Shown: positions 1-8,173, numbered from the stretch's first letter. The stretch is 64,000 nucleotides of DNA from Deefgea rivuli DSM 18356 (GCF_000620145.1 NZ_KK211081.1:496028-560027); one strand, 5' to 3'. Program-made: numbers and translations. Notes: generated by a model not told the origin, from the letters alone.

Positions 1-806
1 GCGGCTTCTTGATTGGTGGAACGGCTGGTCGCACGACATTGAACGGCGAAGGCTTGCAACATCAAGACGGCCACGGTCACTTGTTTGCTGAGTTCATCCC
101 AAGCTGCGTATCGTACGATCCGACGTTTGCGTATGAATTGGCAGTCATCGTGCAAGACGGTATGCGCCGTATGTACCAAGACCAAGAAAACATCTACTAC
201 TACCTCTCAGTGATGAACGAAAACTACACCCAGCCGGCGATGCCAGCAGGTGCAGAAGCCGGCATTCTGAAGGGCATGTATATGTTCCAAGAAGGGGCAA
301 AAGACGCCAAGTTGAAAGTGCAATTGATGGGTTCGGGCACGATTTTCCGTGAAGTGATCCAAGCCGCCGCATTGCTCAAAGCCGATTTCGGTATCGAATC
401 TGATATCTGGGCTTGCCCAAGCTTTAACGAATTGCGCCGCGATGGTATGGCTGCGGAACGTCACAATATGCTAGCCCCAATGGGCGAACAAGCCGTGCCG
501 TACGTGACTCAATGCTTGGCTGGCCGTCAAGGTCCAGTGATTGCTGCAACGGATTACAAACGCGCCTTTGCCGATCAAGTCCGTGAATACGTGCCAGGCC
601 GTTACGTGGTGCTCGGTTGCGATGGTTTCGGTCGCTCAGATTCACGCAAACAATTGCGTAAATTCTTTGAAGTCGACAGTTTCTACGTGGCCGTTGCCGC
701 CATTAAAGCCTTGGCTGACGAAGGCAAAATCGGTAAAGAGAAGGTGCTTGAAGCCATGGAAAAATATGGCATCAACCCAGCGAAACCGGCCCCTTGGACA
801 GTGTAA
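1..806 (+). CDS. aceE: Pyruvate dehydrogenase E1 component, 3' end only
   Basis: The gene is cut by the window start. The reading frame is open from base 3, and 267 C-terminal residues are visible. The product is the thiamine-diphosphate decarboxylase (E1) of the pyruvate dehydrogenase complex, which decarboxylates pyruvate and reductively acetylates the lipoyl groups of AceF. The opening segment GGTAGRTTLNGEGLQHQDGH is a hallmark of homodimeric gammaproteobacterial-type AceE, and the C-terminal half of the transketolase-like fold follows (DGFGRSDSR, then the LRKFFEVD segment). The first methionine-like codon in the window is an internal TTG, not the true start. AceF and Lpd follow on the same strand, so this is the first gene of an aceEF-lpd operon. 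Confidence 0.97.
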   Translation, partial: GFLIGGTAGRTTLNGEGLQHQDGHGHLFAEFIPSCVSYDPTFAYELAVIVQDGMRRMYQDQENIYYYLSVMNENYTQPAMPAGAEAGILKGMYMFQEGAKDAKLKVQLMGSGTIFREVIQAAALLKADFGIESDIWACPSFNELRRDGMAAERHNMLAPMGEQAVPYVTQCLAGRQGPVIAATDYKRAFADQVREYVPGRYVVLGCDGFGRSDSRKQLRKFFEVDSFYVAVAAIKALADEGKIGKEKVLEAMEKYGINPAKPAPWTV

Positions 807-857
807 TTGAGTGAGGTGTTCTTGTGGGTATAGCCCGCTAAGTCAAGAGCACTGATT

Positions 858-879
858 GGGTGAGGGCAATACCTCACCC
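858..879 (+). repeat. Perfect 8-bp hairpin in the aceE-aceF spacer
   Basis: GGGTGAGG and CCTCACCC form a perfect 8-bp stem around the 6-nt loop GCAATA, 32 nt upstream of the aceF start. There is no T-run after it, so it is not an obvious intrinsic terminator. It could modulate differential expression or mRNA stability within the operon (inference). A GTGAGGT copy at 811-817 could pair with the same right arm. Confidence 0.6.
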
Positions 880-910
880 CTTCCCTCTCACCCATCATAG
901 GATTTTAGAC

Positions 911-2533
911 ATGAGCAATTTAATTGAAGTGATCATTCCCGATATCGGCGGCCACGCTGGTGTTGATGTAATCGAAGTGTTCGTTAAAGTGGGCGACACC
1001 ATCGAAAAAGAACAATCATTGATCGCACTGGAAACAGACAAAGCGACGATGGAAGTGCCTGCAACCCACGCTGGCGTGATTAAAGAAATGAAAATCAAAG
1101 TCGGCGACAAAGCTTCTGAAGGCGACGTGGTGTTGTTGCTCGAAGTCGGCGAAGCTGCTGCCGCACCTGCACCAGTTGCTGCGCCAGCGCCAGCCGCCGT
1201 CGCTTCTGCACCTGCTGCGCCTGCAACAAGTGGCGGTGTGGTTGAAGTTAAAGTACCGGACATCGGCGGCCACGCTGGTGTTGACGTGATTGAAGTGTTT
1301 GTCAAAGTCGGCGATGTGATTGAAAAAGAGCAATCGCTGATTGCACTCGAAACCGACAAAGCGACGATGGAAGTACCTTCTACCCACGCTGGTACCGTCA
1401 AAGAAATCAAAATCCAAGTTGGCGGCAAAGCCTCAGAAGGCGATGTCGTGTTGTTGCTCGAAGTTGCTGGTACTGCGGCAGTGAGCGCTCCAGCTCCTGC
1501 ACCAGTCGCTGCGCCTGCTGTAGTTGCTCCTGTAGCAGCGCCAGCCGCTGTTGCTGCGCCAGTCGCAACCGCTTCTGCACCAGCCAAAATCGACGAAGCT
1601 AACTTTAGCAAAGCGCACGCCTCGCCTTCAGTGCGTAAATTCGCGCGTGAATTGGGTGTGGATTTAGGCAAAGTCGGCGGCAAAGGCCCAAAAGGCCGCA
1701 TTTTGCATGAAGACGTGCAAAACTTTGTTAAATCGGTCATGACCAGCGCAGTGGCTTCGTCACTTGCTGCGCCAGCTGCTGGCGCATCACTCGGCGGCGG
1801 CATTGATTTGTTGCCATGGCCGAAAGTGGACTTCGCAAAATTTGGTCCAATCGAAAGCAAACCGTTGTCAAAAATCAAAAAGATTTCTGGCGCGAACTTG
1901 CATCGCAATTGGGTGGTGATCCCGCACGTAACGTTCAACGACGAATGCGATATCACTGAACTCGAAGACTTCCGTAAAACCATCGGTAAAGAATGGGAAA
2001 AAAGTGGCCTTAAATTGTCGCCACTCGCTTTCATTATCAAAGCCGCTGCCGAAGCGCTCAAAGCCTTCCCAGAAATGAATTCATCGCTCGATGGCGATAA
2101 TTTGATTCTGAAACAGTATTACAACATTGGTTTTGCCGCCGACACGCCAAATGGTTTGGTCGTTCCCGTGATTAAAAACGTGGATCAAAAAGGCTTGAAA
2201 CAAATCACCAAAGAATTGAGTGAATTGTCGGCTTTGGCGCGTGATGGCAAGCTCAAACCAACCGATATGCAAGGCGCAACGTTCACGATTTCAAGTTTGG
2301 GCGGCATCGGCGGCACGAGCTTTACGCCAATCGTCAATGCACCTGAAGTGGCGATCTTGGGCGTATGCAAATCGCAAATCAAACCGATTTGGAATGGTTC
2401 TAGCTTTGAGCCACGCTTGATGTGCCCATTGTCATTGTCATTCGACCATCGCGTCGTTGACGGTGCACAAGCTGGTCGCTTCACCGTGTTCTTGGGCAAA
2501 TTGTTGTCCGACGTTCGTCGTTTAGTTCTGTAA
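911..2533 (+). CDS. aceF: Dihydrolipoamide acetyltransferase, E2 of pyruvate dehydrogenase
   Basis: 540 residues from the ATG at 911, chosen because AGGAT lies just upstream and the product then begins MSNLIEVIIPDIGG; an in-frame upstream ATG at 860 adds unsupported sequence. Two lipoyl domains are visible (about residues 3-75 and 118-190), each with the ETDKATME lipoylation motif, joined by Ala-Pro-rich linkers. A peripheral-subunit-binding domain follows (ASPSVRKFARELGVD, about 238-275). The catalytic acetyltransferase domain ends with the active-site motif FDHRVVDGA. The protein forms the core of the complex and transfers acetyl groups to CoA. The two lipoyl modules are very similar at DNA level, suggesting duplication or gene conversion. 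Confidence 0.97.
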   Translation: MSNLIEVIIPDIGGHAGVDVIEVFVKVGDTIEKEQSLIALETDKATMEVPATHAGVIKEMKIKVGDKASEGDVVLLLEVGEAAAAPAPVAAPAPAAVASAPAAPATSGGVVEVKVPDIGGHAGVDVIEVFVKVGDVIEKEQSLIALETDKATMEVPSTHAGTVKEIKIQVGGKASEGDVVLLLEVAGTAAVSAPAPAPVAAPAVVAPVAAPAAVAAPVATASAPAKIDEANFSKAHASPSVRKFARELGVDLGKVGGKGPKGRILHEDVQNFVKSVMTSAVASSLAAPAAGASLGGGIDLLPWPKVDFAKFGPIESKPLSKIKKISGANLHRNWVVIPHVTFNDECDITELEDFRKTIGKEWEKSGLKLSPLAFIIKAAAEALKAFPEMNSSLDGDNLILKQYYNIGFAADTPNGLVVPVIKNVDQKGLKQITKELSELSALARDGKLKPTDMQGATFTISSLGGIGGTSFTPIVNAPEVAILGVCKSQIKPIWNGSSFEPRLMCPLSLSFDHRVVDGAQAGRFTVFLGKLLSDVRRLVL

Positions 2534-2541
2534 GGGTGCAT

Positions 2542-2592
2542 GGGGGTATTGGCACCTAGCCATTACCCTTTAATGCCCTTATTCATATACCC
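2542..2592. repeat. GGGTAT/ATACCC dispersed element, copy A
   Basis: A 51-bp element starts GGGGGTATT and ends ATATACCC, lying inside the operon between aceF and lpdA. It shares end motifs and spacing with six other copies in this window (7916, 29979, 35761, 46415, 49507, 54784). No coding capacity. It sits just ahead of the lpdA ribosome-binding site, so a folded RNA could influence lpdA translation (inference). Confidence 0.7.
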
Positions 2593-2606
2593 ATACAGGA
2601 TTTATT

Positions 2607-4391
2607 ATGAGCAATCTGATTGAATTAAAAGTACCCGACATCGGCGGTCATGCCGGTGTTGATGTGATTGAAGTGTTTGTTAAAGTCGGCGACACCGTTG
2701 CCGTTGAAGACAGCTTGATCGCACTCGAAACCGACAAAGCGACGATGGAAGTACCTTCAACGCACGCTGGCGTGATCAAAGAAATGCGCCTTGCTGCGGG
2801 CGGCAAAGCCACTGAAGGCGATGTCATCGCAATTTTGGAAATCGTTGCTAGCGCAGCTGCGCCAGCACCGGCAGCAACCGCTCCTGTTGCTGCACCAGCC
2901 TCTGCACCAGCAGTATCAGCTGCTGCGCCAGTCGCAGGTCAATACACCGGCAACGTTGACATTGAATGCGACATGCTGGTGATCGGCGCAGGGCCTGGCG
3001 GCTATTCTGCGGCGTTCCGCGCGGCCGATTTGGGTATGAAAGCCGTCATTGTTGAGCGTTACGCAACGCTAGGCGGCGTGTGTTTGAACGTCGGCTGCAT
3101 CCCATCGAAAGCTTTGCTGCACAACGCAGCGGTCATCGATGAAGTCGCGCATATGGCGAAAAACGGCATTAAATTTGGCGCCCCCGAAGTCGATATCGAC
3201 GCGCTGCGCGGCTACAAAGACCAAGTGATTAGCAAGCTCACTGGCGGTCTGGCTGGCATGGCGAAAATGCGTAAAGTCGAGCAAGTACGCGGGGTCGGTG
3301 CTTTCCTTGATGCCAATCACATGGAAGTTCAAGTGACCACTGGCACGGGCAAAGATTTTTCCGGCGAGAAAAAAATCATTAAATTTGCGCAAGCGGTGAT
3401 TGCAGCGGGTTCGCAAGCGGTGAAATTGCCGTTTATCCCGAATGACCCACGCATCGTAGATTCAACTGGCGCCTTGGAACTCAAATCTGTACCAAAACGC
3501 ATGCTGATTATCGGCGGCGGGATTATTGGTCTGGAAATGGGTACGGTTTACTCGACGCTGGGCGCACGCTTGGACGTGGTTGAATTGTCGGACGGCCTGA
3601 TGCAAGGCGCGGATCGTGATCTGGTTAAAGTGTGGCAAGACTGGAACAGCCATCGCTTTGACAACATTATGCTTAGCTCGAAAACCACATCGATTGTGCC
3701 AAAAGAAGATGGCGTTTGGGTGACGTTTGAAGGCCCGAAAGCGCCAACTGAAGCGCAATGCTACGACTTGGTACTGTACTCGACAGGTCGCTCGCCCAAT
3801 GGCAAGAAAGTCGGTGCTGAAAACGCAGGTGTGATTGTCGATGAGCGCGGTTTTATTGTTGTCGACAAACAAATGCGCACCAACGTACCGAACATTTTCG
3901 CAATTGGCGATTTGGTGGGTCAACCAATGTTGGCACACAAAGCCGTTCACGAGGCACACGTTGCCGCTGAGAACGCAGCAGGTCACAAGGCCTACTTCGA
4001 CGCACGCGTGATCCCTGGCGTTGCCTACACCGACCCTGAAGTGGCCTGGGTGGGTCTGACCGAAGATCAAGCCAAGAAGGACGGTATTAAAATCACCAAG
4101 GGCGTGTTCCCATGGGCGGCTTCGGGTCGTGCGATTGCCAATGGCCGCACGGAAGGCTTTACTAAGCTACTGTTTGATGCAGAAAACGGCCAAATCCTCG
4201 GCGGTGCGATTGTTGGCCCACACGCTGGCGATATGATCGGCGAAATCTGTCTCGGCATCGAAATGGGCGCTGATGCCGTCGATATCGGCAAAACCATCCA
4301 TCCTCACCCAACCATGGGCGAATCGATTGGTATGGCCGCTGAAGTCGCGAAAGGCGTATGTACTGACTTACCACCGCAACGTAAAAAGTAA
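2607..4391 (+). CDS. lpdA: Dihydrolipoamide dehydrogenase with N-terminal lipoyl domain (E3)
   Basis: 594 residues, preceded by AGGA seven bases before the ATG. An N-terminal lipoyl domain (about 1-78, lipoyl Lys in ETDKATME) is joined by an Ala/Pro linker to a complete E3 flavoprotein: FAD-binding GAGPGG, the redox disulfide motif GGVCLNVGCIPSKALL, the NAD-binding GGGIIGLEMG and the C-terminal dimerisation motif HPHPTMGES with the active-site His/Glu. It reoxidises dihydrolipoyl groups using NAD. An E3 carrying its own lipoyl domain is known in Neisseria and Ralstonia/Cupriavidus relatives. It closes the aceEF-lpd operon and is followed by a strong terminator. Confidence 0.97.
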   Translation: MSNLIELKVPDIGGHAGVDVIEVFVKVGDTVAVEDSLIALETDKATMEVPSTHAGVIKEMRLAAGGKATEGDVIAILEIVASAAAPAPAATAPVAAPASAPAVSAAAPVAGQYTGNVDIECDMLVIGAGPGGYSAAFRAADLGMKAVIVERYATLGGVCLNVGCIPSKALLHNAAVIDEVAHMAKNGIKFGAPEVDIDALRGYKDQVISKLTGGLAGMAKMRKVEQVRGVGAFLDANHMEVQVTTGTGKDFSGEKKIIKFAQAVIAAGSQAVKLPFIPNDPRIVDSTGALELKSVPKRMLIIGGGIIGLEMGTVYSTLGARLDVVELSDGLMQGADRDLVKVWQDWNSHRFDNIMLSSKTTSIVPKEDGVWVTFEGPKAPTEAQCYDLVLYSTGRSPNGKKVGAENAGVIVDERGFIVVDKQMRTNVPNIFAIGDLVGQPMLAHKAVHEAHVAAENAAGHKAYFDARVIPGVAYTDPEVAWVGLTEDQAKKDGIKITKGVFPWAASGRAIANGRTEGFTKLLFDAENGQILGGAIVGPHAGDMIGEICLGIEMGADAVDIGKTIHPHPTMGESIGMAAEVAKGVCTDLPPQRKK

Positions 4392-4408
4392 TTTGCTTGC
4401 GAAGGTGC

Positions 4409-4440
4409 AAAAAAGCCACGGTTTTCCGTGGCTTTTTTTA
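4409..4440 (+). terminator. Rho-independent terminator of the pyruvate dehydrogenase operon
   Basis: The 7-bp stem GCCACGG/CCGTGGC closes a TTTT loop. It is preceded by an A-run and followed by seven T, starting 17 nt after the lpdA stop. Confidence 0.92.
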
Positions 4441-4630
4441 TACATACTGCGTTTAAAACGACGAATGGCTTGGTTTGAATTAATGACTAAAAACAAGGAC
4501 TTAACGGCAAAAAATTAAGTAAAATCGCAGCTTTGCCGTCACAAATGGCAAAAGTTGCCGCTCACTACTAAAAATCAGTCAGAAACGCGGCTATTTTGGC
4601 CTTCGCATACGTATTTTCCGCATTGCACCA

Positions 4631-4646
4631 TGGCACAAGACTTGCA
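4631..4646 (+). promoter_or_regulatory. Sigma-54 promoter for the 58-codon gene
   Basis: TGGCACAAGACTTGCA matches the RpoN consensus TGGCAC-N5-TTGCA at every conserved position, with GG (-24) and GC (-12) at the correct 11-bp separation. The predicted start of transcription is near 4657, giving a leader of about 25 nt that contains the AGGAG at 4669-4673. No enhancer-binding-protein site was recognised in the preceding 190 bases. Confidence 0.85.
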
Positions 4647-4681
4647 ATACTCTACTTACAGTGTTGCTAGGAGCAAAGCAG

Positions 4682-4858
4682 ATGGCCAGCTGTCAATCGG
4701 GTGTTTCAAATCAAGCACCCAACACCAAAGAGCAATTAAGCAGCGAAGTCACAACGCAGCTGCAGCAATATTTAGAGCTCTGTGCGAATTTGCGCATCGA
4801 CTTCTATGATTGCCTTGCTCACGCCCGAATCGAATACGATAAGAATCATCATCACTAA
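4682..4858 (+). CDS. Small Cys/His-containing protein of unknown function
   Basis: 58 residues, starting at the ATG at 4682, eight bases after AGGAG (4669-4673). An in-frame ATG at 4661 lies too close to the predicted transcription start. The protein is soluble: a Gln/Ser/Thr-rich N-terminus, one amphipathic stretch (VTTQLQQYLELCANLRIDFY), then CLAHARIEYDKNHHH. It has three Cys (one near the N-terminus, two in the helix region) and a terminal His tripeptide, which could bind metal, though this is speculation. I recognise no family. The case for a real gene is its position between a consensus sigma-54 promoter, a good Shine-Dalgarno and a terminator. The overlapping frame at 4555-4809 lacks these signals. 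Confidence 0.7.
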   Translation: MASCQSGVSNQAPNTKEQLSSEVTTQLQQYLELCANLRIDFYDCLAHARIEYDKNHHH

Positions 4859-4882
4859 TCGTTAGACAATTCGCTAGGCAAT

Positions 4883-4914
4883 AAAAAAGCACTCGTTTTA
4901 ACGAGTGCTTTTTT
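4883..4914. terminator. Bidirectional terminator between the small gene and the tRNA operon
   Basis: The stem GCACTCGT/ACGAGTGC with TTTA loop is flanked by six A on the left and six T on the right, so it can stop transcription both from the plus-strand small gene and from the minus-strand tRNA operon. Confidence 0.93.
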
Positions 4915-4920
4915 ATTTAT

Positions 4921-4995
4921 TGGCGTTCCCACGGGGAATCGAACCCCGGCCGCCGCCGTGAAAGGGCAGTGTTCTAACCGCTAAACTATGGGAAC
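4921..4995 (-). tRNA. tRNA-Glu (anticodon TTC), distal copy
   Basis: A 75-nt cloverleaf on the minus strand with encoded CCA. The acceptor stem pairs GTTCCCA with TGGGAAC, the anticodon loop is CTTTCAC, and the T-arm contains GGTTCGATTCC. It is identical to the copy at 5034-5108 and is the last gene of a three-tRNA operon. Confidence 0.97.
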
Positions 4996-5033
4996 TATGT
5001 ACAAACTTTTTTACTACTACAAACGACTAACTG

Positions 5034-5108
5034 TGGCGTTCCCACGGGGAATCGAACCCCGGCCGCCGCCGTGAAAGGGCAGTGTTCTAACCGCTAAACT
5101 ATGGGAAC
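5034..5108 (-). tRNA. tRNA-Glu (anticodon TTC), proximal copy
   Basis: Same 75-nt sequence as 4921-4995, separated from it by a 38-nt spacer. The encoded CCA and all cloverleaf stems are intact. The perfect identity suggests recent duplication or gene conversion. Confidence 0.97.
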
Positions 5109-5164
5109 TACGTCTTCGCCCAAAATTCAATCTATTCAGCCGAATGAACTCTAGAACTTTGTTC

Positions 5165-5240
<76 letters not shown>

Positions 5241-5252
5241 AAAGAGAGCAGA

Positions 5253-5281
5253 ATAATAGACGGCAATTTAATTGGCGTCAA
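5253..5281 (-). promoter_or_regulatory. Sigma-70 promoter of the tRNA operon
   Basis: On the minus strand, TTGACG (plus 5276-5281) and TATTAT (plus 5253-5258) are separated by exactly 17 bp. The start of transcription would fall near 5246, just before tRNA-Ala. This makes the tRNAs independent of bamD, which ends 30 nt upstream. Confidence 0.85.
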
Positions 5282-5310
5282 GCACTCTTTCATTATTCTG
5301 CAATCAAACT

Positions 5311-6114
5311 TTAAATCGGCGCCCACCAGTATGGATCTGTACTGATTGTTTCTTTATCCGCTGTTGAATTCGGAAAGTTTTTCAACAAAACGCGCTTGGT
5401 ATCGGCGCTTAAATCTTTCATCCCTAAACGATCATAGGATTGGATCATCAAGCCCAAAGCACCTTCAACTTGCTTGGTATTGGCATAGTTATCCAATAAA
5501 GCTCGACCACGATTTGCTGCCGCCAAAAACGCACCGCGTTGGAAATAGTAGTGCCCAACGTGCAGCTCATAATTGGCCATCGCACCAATCAGATAACCCA
5601 TCCGAATCGTCGCATCTTTTGAGTATTTGCTCTCAGGGAAACGCAGAGTCAAATCACGAAATGCATTAAATGATTCTTTTGCAGCCTTCGGGTCACGCTC
5701 GGACATATCCTGCTTGGAAACGTTCGACATAAAACCTTGCGACTCATTAAACGTCACCAGCCCTTTCAGGTACATCGCGTAATCCAAGCTAGGATGAGTT
5801 GGATTTTGTTTAATGAAACGATCAATCGCCGCTAAAGCCAGTGCGGGTTCCTGATCCTTGTAGTAATTGAAGGCCATTTCCAACTGGGCTTGCGATGCAA
5901 AGCGACCATAGGGGAAACGCGCTTCCAGCTTCTCTAATAGTTTATTAGAGGCTTCAAAATTACGGCCAGCTTGCTCTGACTTGGCTTCGCTGAACAATTT
6001 TTCAGCGCTCCAGCCCAAAGTATCATCTGGTTTATCATTGCCGAGCGAAGAACATCCTGCCATTAAGCTAACTAATAAGGCAGAAATCAGGATTCGCGGT
6101 AGAATCTTAGTCAT
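5311..6114 (-). CDS. bamD: Outer membrane assembly lipoprotein BamD (ComL)
   Basis: 267 residues. The N-terminus is a lipoprotein signal with lipobox LMAGC (lipidated Cys at about residue 21), followed by TPR-type helices (AEKLFSEAKSEQ, QAQLEMAFNYYK, ALAAIDRFIKQNP, then the SKYSKDATIRMGYL segment). This is the essential periplasm-facing lipoprotein of the BAM complex that inserts beta-barrels into the outer membrane. Length and repeat layout match the family. It is divergent from rluD, and the two start codons overlap in the palindrome TCATGA, so each leader lies inside the other gene. A GGAT seven bases before the start is a plausible ribosome-binding site. Confidence 0.96.
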   Translation of the reverse strand: MTKILPRILISALLVSLMAGCSSLGNDKPDDTLGWSAEKLFSEAKSEQAGRNFEASNKLLEKLEARFPYGRFASQAQLEMAFNYYKDQEPALALAAIDRFIKQNPTHPSLDYAMYLKGLVTFNESQGFMSNVSKQDMSERDPKAAKESFNAFRDLTLRFPESKYSKDATIRMGYLIGAMANYELHVGHYYFQRGAFLAAANRGRALLDNYANTKQVEGALGLMIQSYDRLGMKDLSADTKRVLLKNFPNSTADKETISTDPYWWAPI

Positions 6115-7165
6115 GATGCAATCCGATATTGAACTAAACGATTATAACGACTTCGCAGACATTCGTGTTTTGTCTGTGCCTGATGATTTAGCAGGCACAC
6201 GCTTAGACGCAGCTTTAGCGAAGATTTTGCCTGATTTTTCTCGTAGCCGCTTGACTACGTGGATTAAAGACGGGCGGGTGACGGTGGATGGTGAAACCGC
6301 GCAACCGAAAACCAAACTCTGGGGCGGTGAAACGCTATCTGTCGATGTACAGCCCGACCCCAATGAAGTCGCGTATGAAGCCGAAGATATTGAACTGACC
6401 GTCTTATACGAAGACGCCACGATTCTGATTATCAACAAACCCGCCGGTTTAGTGGTCCACCCCGGCAGCGGCAATTGGTCGGGAACTTTACTCAACGCCC
6501 TACTGTTTCATTATCCTGAATTACGTCAAATCCCACGCGCTGGGATTGTTCATCGCCTCGATAAAGACACCAGCGGCCTGATGGTCGTCGCCCGCACTTT
6601 GCAAGCGCAAGTGCATTTAGTGAATCAATTACAAGAACGCAGCGTGAAACGCCATTACTTGGCGGTTGCACACGGCCTTATCAACGCCGATGGCACAGTC
6701 GATGCGCCGATTGCTCGCCACCCGAAAGACCGAATTAAAATGGCCGTGGTCCGCACTGGCAAGCCATCAATCACGCATTACCATGTACTAGAGCGCTTTA
6801 CTGCCTACACGCTGATTGAATGCCGCCTTGAAACAGGCCGTACGCATCAAATTCGCGTGCACATGGCGCACATTAATCATCCACTGGCTGCTGATCCTGT
6901 GTACGGCATTGCACCAAAAATGGATACCAGCAATGAAGTTCGTATGGCGCTGGAAGACCTTAATCGCCAAGCGCTACACGCCAGAAAGCTCTCTTTAGTT
7001 CATCCAGAGAGCGGCAAAACGATGACATGGAAAGCAGCGATTCCATTCGACTTGGAACAACTCATCGGCACGCTACGCGCTGATATGGGCATGAGCCAAG
7101 ACGATTTTGACGAAGATGATGAAGACGACGATCACGATTGTGAGCTGATCTATGTCCGTGAATAA
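6113..7165 (+). CDS. rluD: 23S rRNA pseudouridine synthase RluD
   Basis: About 350 residues. Two adjacent ATG codons (6113 and 6116) are both possible starts, with no strong Shine-Dalgarno. An N-terminal S4 RNA-binding domain (about 19-80, DFSRSRLTTWIKDGRVTVDG) precedes the RluA-type catalytic domain with HRLDKDTSGLMVVA, whose Asp is the catalytic nucleophile, and GRTHQIRVHMAHI. RluD modifies helix 69 of 23S rRNA (positions 1911/1915/1917 in E. coli). The extreme C-terminus is strikingly acidic (DDFDEDDEDDDHD). The last 14 bases overlap pgeF, the usual rluD-yfiH pairing. Confidence 0.95.
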   Translation: MMQSDIELNDYNDFADIRVLSVPDDLAGTRLDAALAKILPDFSRSRLTTWIKDGRVTVDGETAQPKTKLWGGETLSVDVQPDPNEVAYEAEDIELTVLYEDATILIINKPAGLVVHPGSGNWSGTLLNALLFHYPELRQIPRAGIVHRLDKDTSGLMVVARTLQAQVHLVNQLQERSVKRHYLAVAHGLINADGTVDAPIARHPKDRIKMAVVRTGKPSITHYHVLERFTAYTLIECRLETGRTHQIRVHMAHINHPLAADPVYGIAPKMDTSNEVRMALEDLNRQALHARKLSLVHPESGKTMTWKAAIPFDLEQLIGTLRADMGMSQDDFDEDDEDDDHDCELIYVRE

Positions 7166-7916
7166 AATGCCCTCCGTGAATAATACCCACTGTTTTACGC
7201 CCGATTGGCCTGCTCCGGCCAATGTGAAATCCTTGCAAACTACGCGGCATGGCGGAGTCAGCGCCGCACCGTATGCGAGTTTCAATCTGGGCGATCATGT
7301 GGGCGACGCCATTGACGCTGTTGCAGCCAATCGGCAACAACTACCCTCACCCGCCGCATGGCTCAAGCAAACGCACAGCACCATCGTCGTCGATGCCGAG
7401 ACCTCCACTACTGAGGACGTCAGCGCACCAATTGAAGCTGATGCCAGCGTGAGCCGCACTGTGGGTGCGGTTAGCGTTGTCATGACCGCAGATTGCCTGC
7501 CGGTGCTGTTTTGCGATCAGCAAGGCAGCGTTGTTGCGGCAGCGCATGCGGGTTGGCGTGGATTATGTGATGGCGTACTAGAAAATACTGTCGCGGCGAT
7601 GGCTGTACCCGCAGATTCCATCATGGCGTGGCTAGGGCCTGCAATTGGGCCAACAGCGTTTGAAGTGGGTGATGATGTGCGTGAGGCGTTTATGCAGCGC
7701 GACGTGGCGGCAGCGGCAGCATTTGCGCTACAAGCTGATGGTAAATGGCTGGCAGATATGTATCTGCTCGCGCGGCAGCGGCTCAATCGCCTCGGTATTA
7801 GCCAGATCTATGGCGGTACTGAATGCACGTTTAACGACAGCGAACGATATTTTTCTTATCGTCGTGACGGCGTAACGGGTCGCATGGCTAGCTTGATTTG
7901 GCTAGAGCAGCAATAG
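7152..7916 (+). CDS. pgeF: Peptidoglycan editing factor / YfiH-family (laccase-domain) protein
   Basis: 254 residues, overlapping the 3' end of rluD. It carries the family's conserved metal and nucleotide site motifs: TRHGGVS near the N-terminus, TADCLPVLF with the conserved Cys, AAHAGWRG with the conserved His, and IGPTAFEVG. Family members were annotated as polyphenol oxidases or laccases. Characterised members act as purine nucleoside phosphorylase/deaminases, and E. coli YfiH also keeps wrong amino acids out of peptidoglycan precursors. Cytoplasmic, no signal peptide. Coupled translation with rluD is likely. The stop codon abuts dispersed repeat copy B. Confidence 0.92.
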   Translation: MSVNKMPSVNNTHCFTPDWPAPANVKSLQTTRHGGVSAAPYASFNLGDHVGDAIDAVAANRQQLPSPAAWLKQTHSTIVVDAETSTTEDVSAPIEADASVSRTVGAVSVVMTADCLPVLFCDQQGSVVAAAHAGWRGLCDGVLENTVAAMAVPADSIMAWLGPAIGPTAFEVGDDVREAFMQRDVAAAAAFALQADGKWLADMYLLARQRLNRLGISQIYGGTECTFNDSERYFSYRRDGVTGRMASLIWLEQQ

Positions 7917-7967
7917 GGGGTATTGCCTTGTAGGCTTTTTTGATTAATGCCTACAATCAAATACCCC
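7916..7967. repeat. GGGTAT/ATACCC dispersed element, copy B
   Basis: The best-formed copy, 52 bp. The outer stem is GGGGTAT/ATACCCC and an inner perfect 8-bp stem is TTGTAGGC (7928-7935) with GCCTACAA (7949-7956). It fills the space between pgeF and the convergent small membrane protein, touching both stop codons. Confidence 0.8.
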
Positions 7968-8164
7968 TACTCACCTTCAAGCTGCTGATTGTCATCGATT
8001 TCAACACGTTTTTTTTGCACACTGCGCTTAAGCCAAAAAATTAACCACGTTGGCAATACCGCTAACACGACAAAGAAAAACAAGCCTAAAAACAATTTAC
8101 TCGCAGCGACCACCGCCGAAAACATCACGACCACAAACAAATAACCAATCAATAAAATATACAT
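7967..8164 (-). CDS. Small two-helix membrane protein, unknown function
   Basis: 65 residues with two hydrophobic segments (about 3-20 and 24-44), then a basic stretch (LKRSVQKKR) and an acidic tail (EIDDNQQLEGE), consistent with an inner-membrane protein with a cytoplasmic C-terminus. The ATG at 8164 follows GAGG at good spacing. I recognise no specific family. The Shine-Dalgarno starts directly after the T-run of a hairpin terminator (8174-8200), so its transcript must start within or above that hairpin or read through it from folE2. Confidence 0.7.
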   Translation of the reverse strand: MYILLIGYLFVVVMFSAVVAASKLFLGLFFFVVLAVLPTWLIFWLKRSVQKKRVEIDDNQQLEGE

Positions 8165-8173
8165 AGCACCCTC

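Noticed and set aside
895-2061. 388-codon open frame antisense to aceF, rich in Ala/Ser/Thr
   Set aside because: It mirrors the repetitive Ala-Pro linkers of AceF, has no ribosome-binding site and no family motifs.
4555-4809. 84-codon frame overlapping the 58-codon gene
   Set aside because: It starts upstream of the sigma-54 promoter, so it would not be translated from that transcript, and it has no ribosome-binding site.
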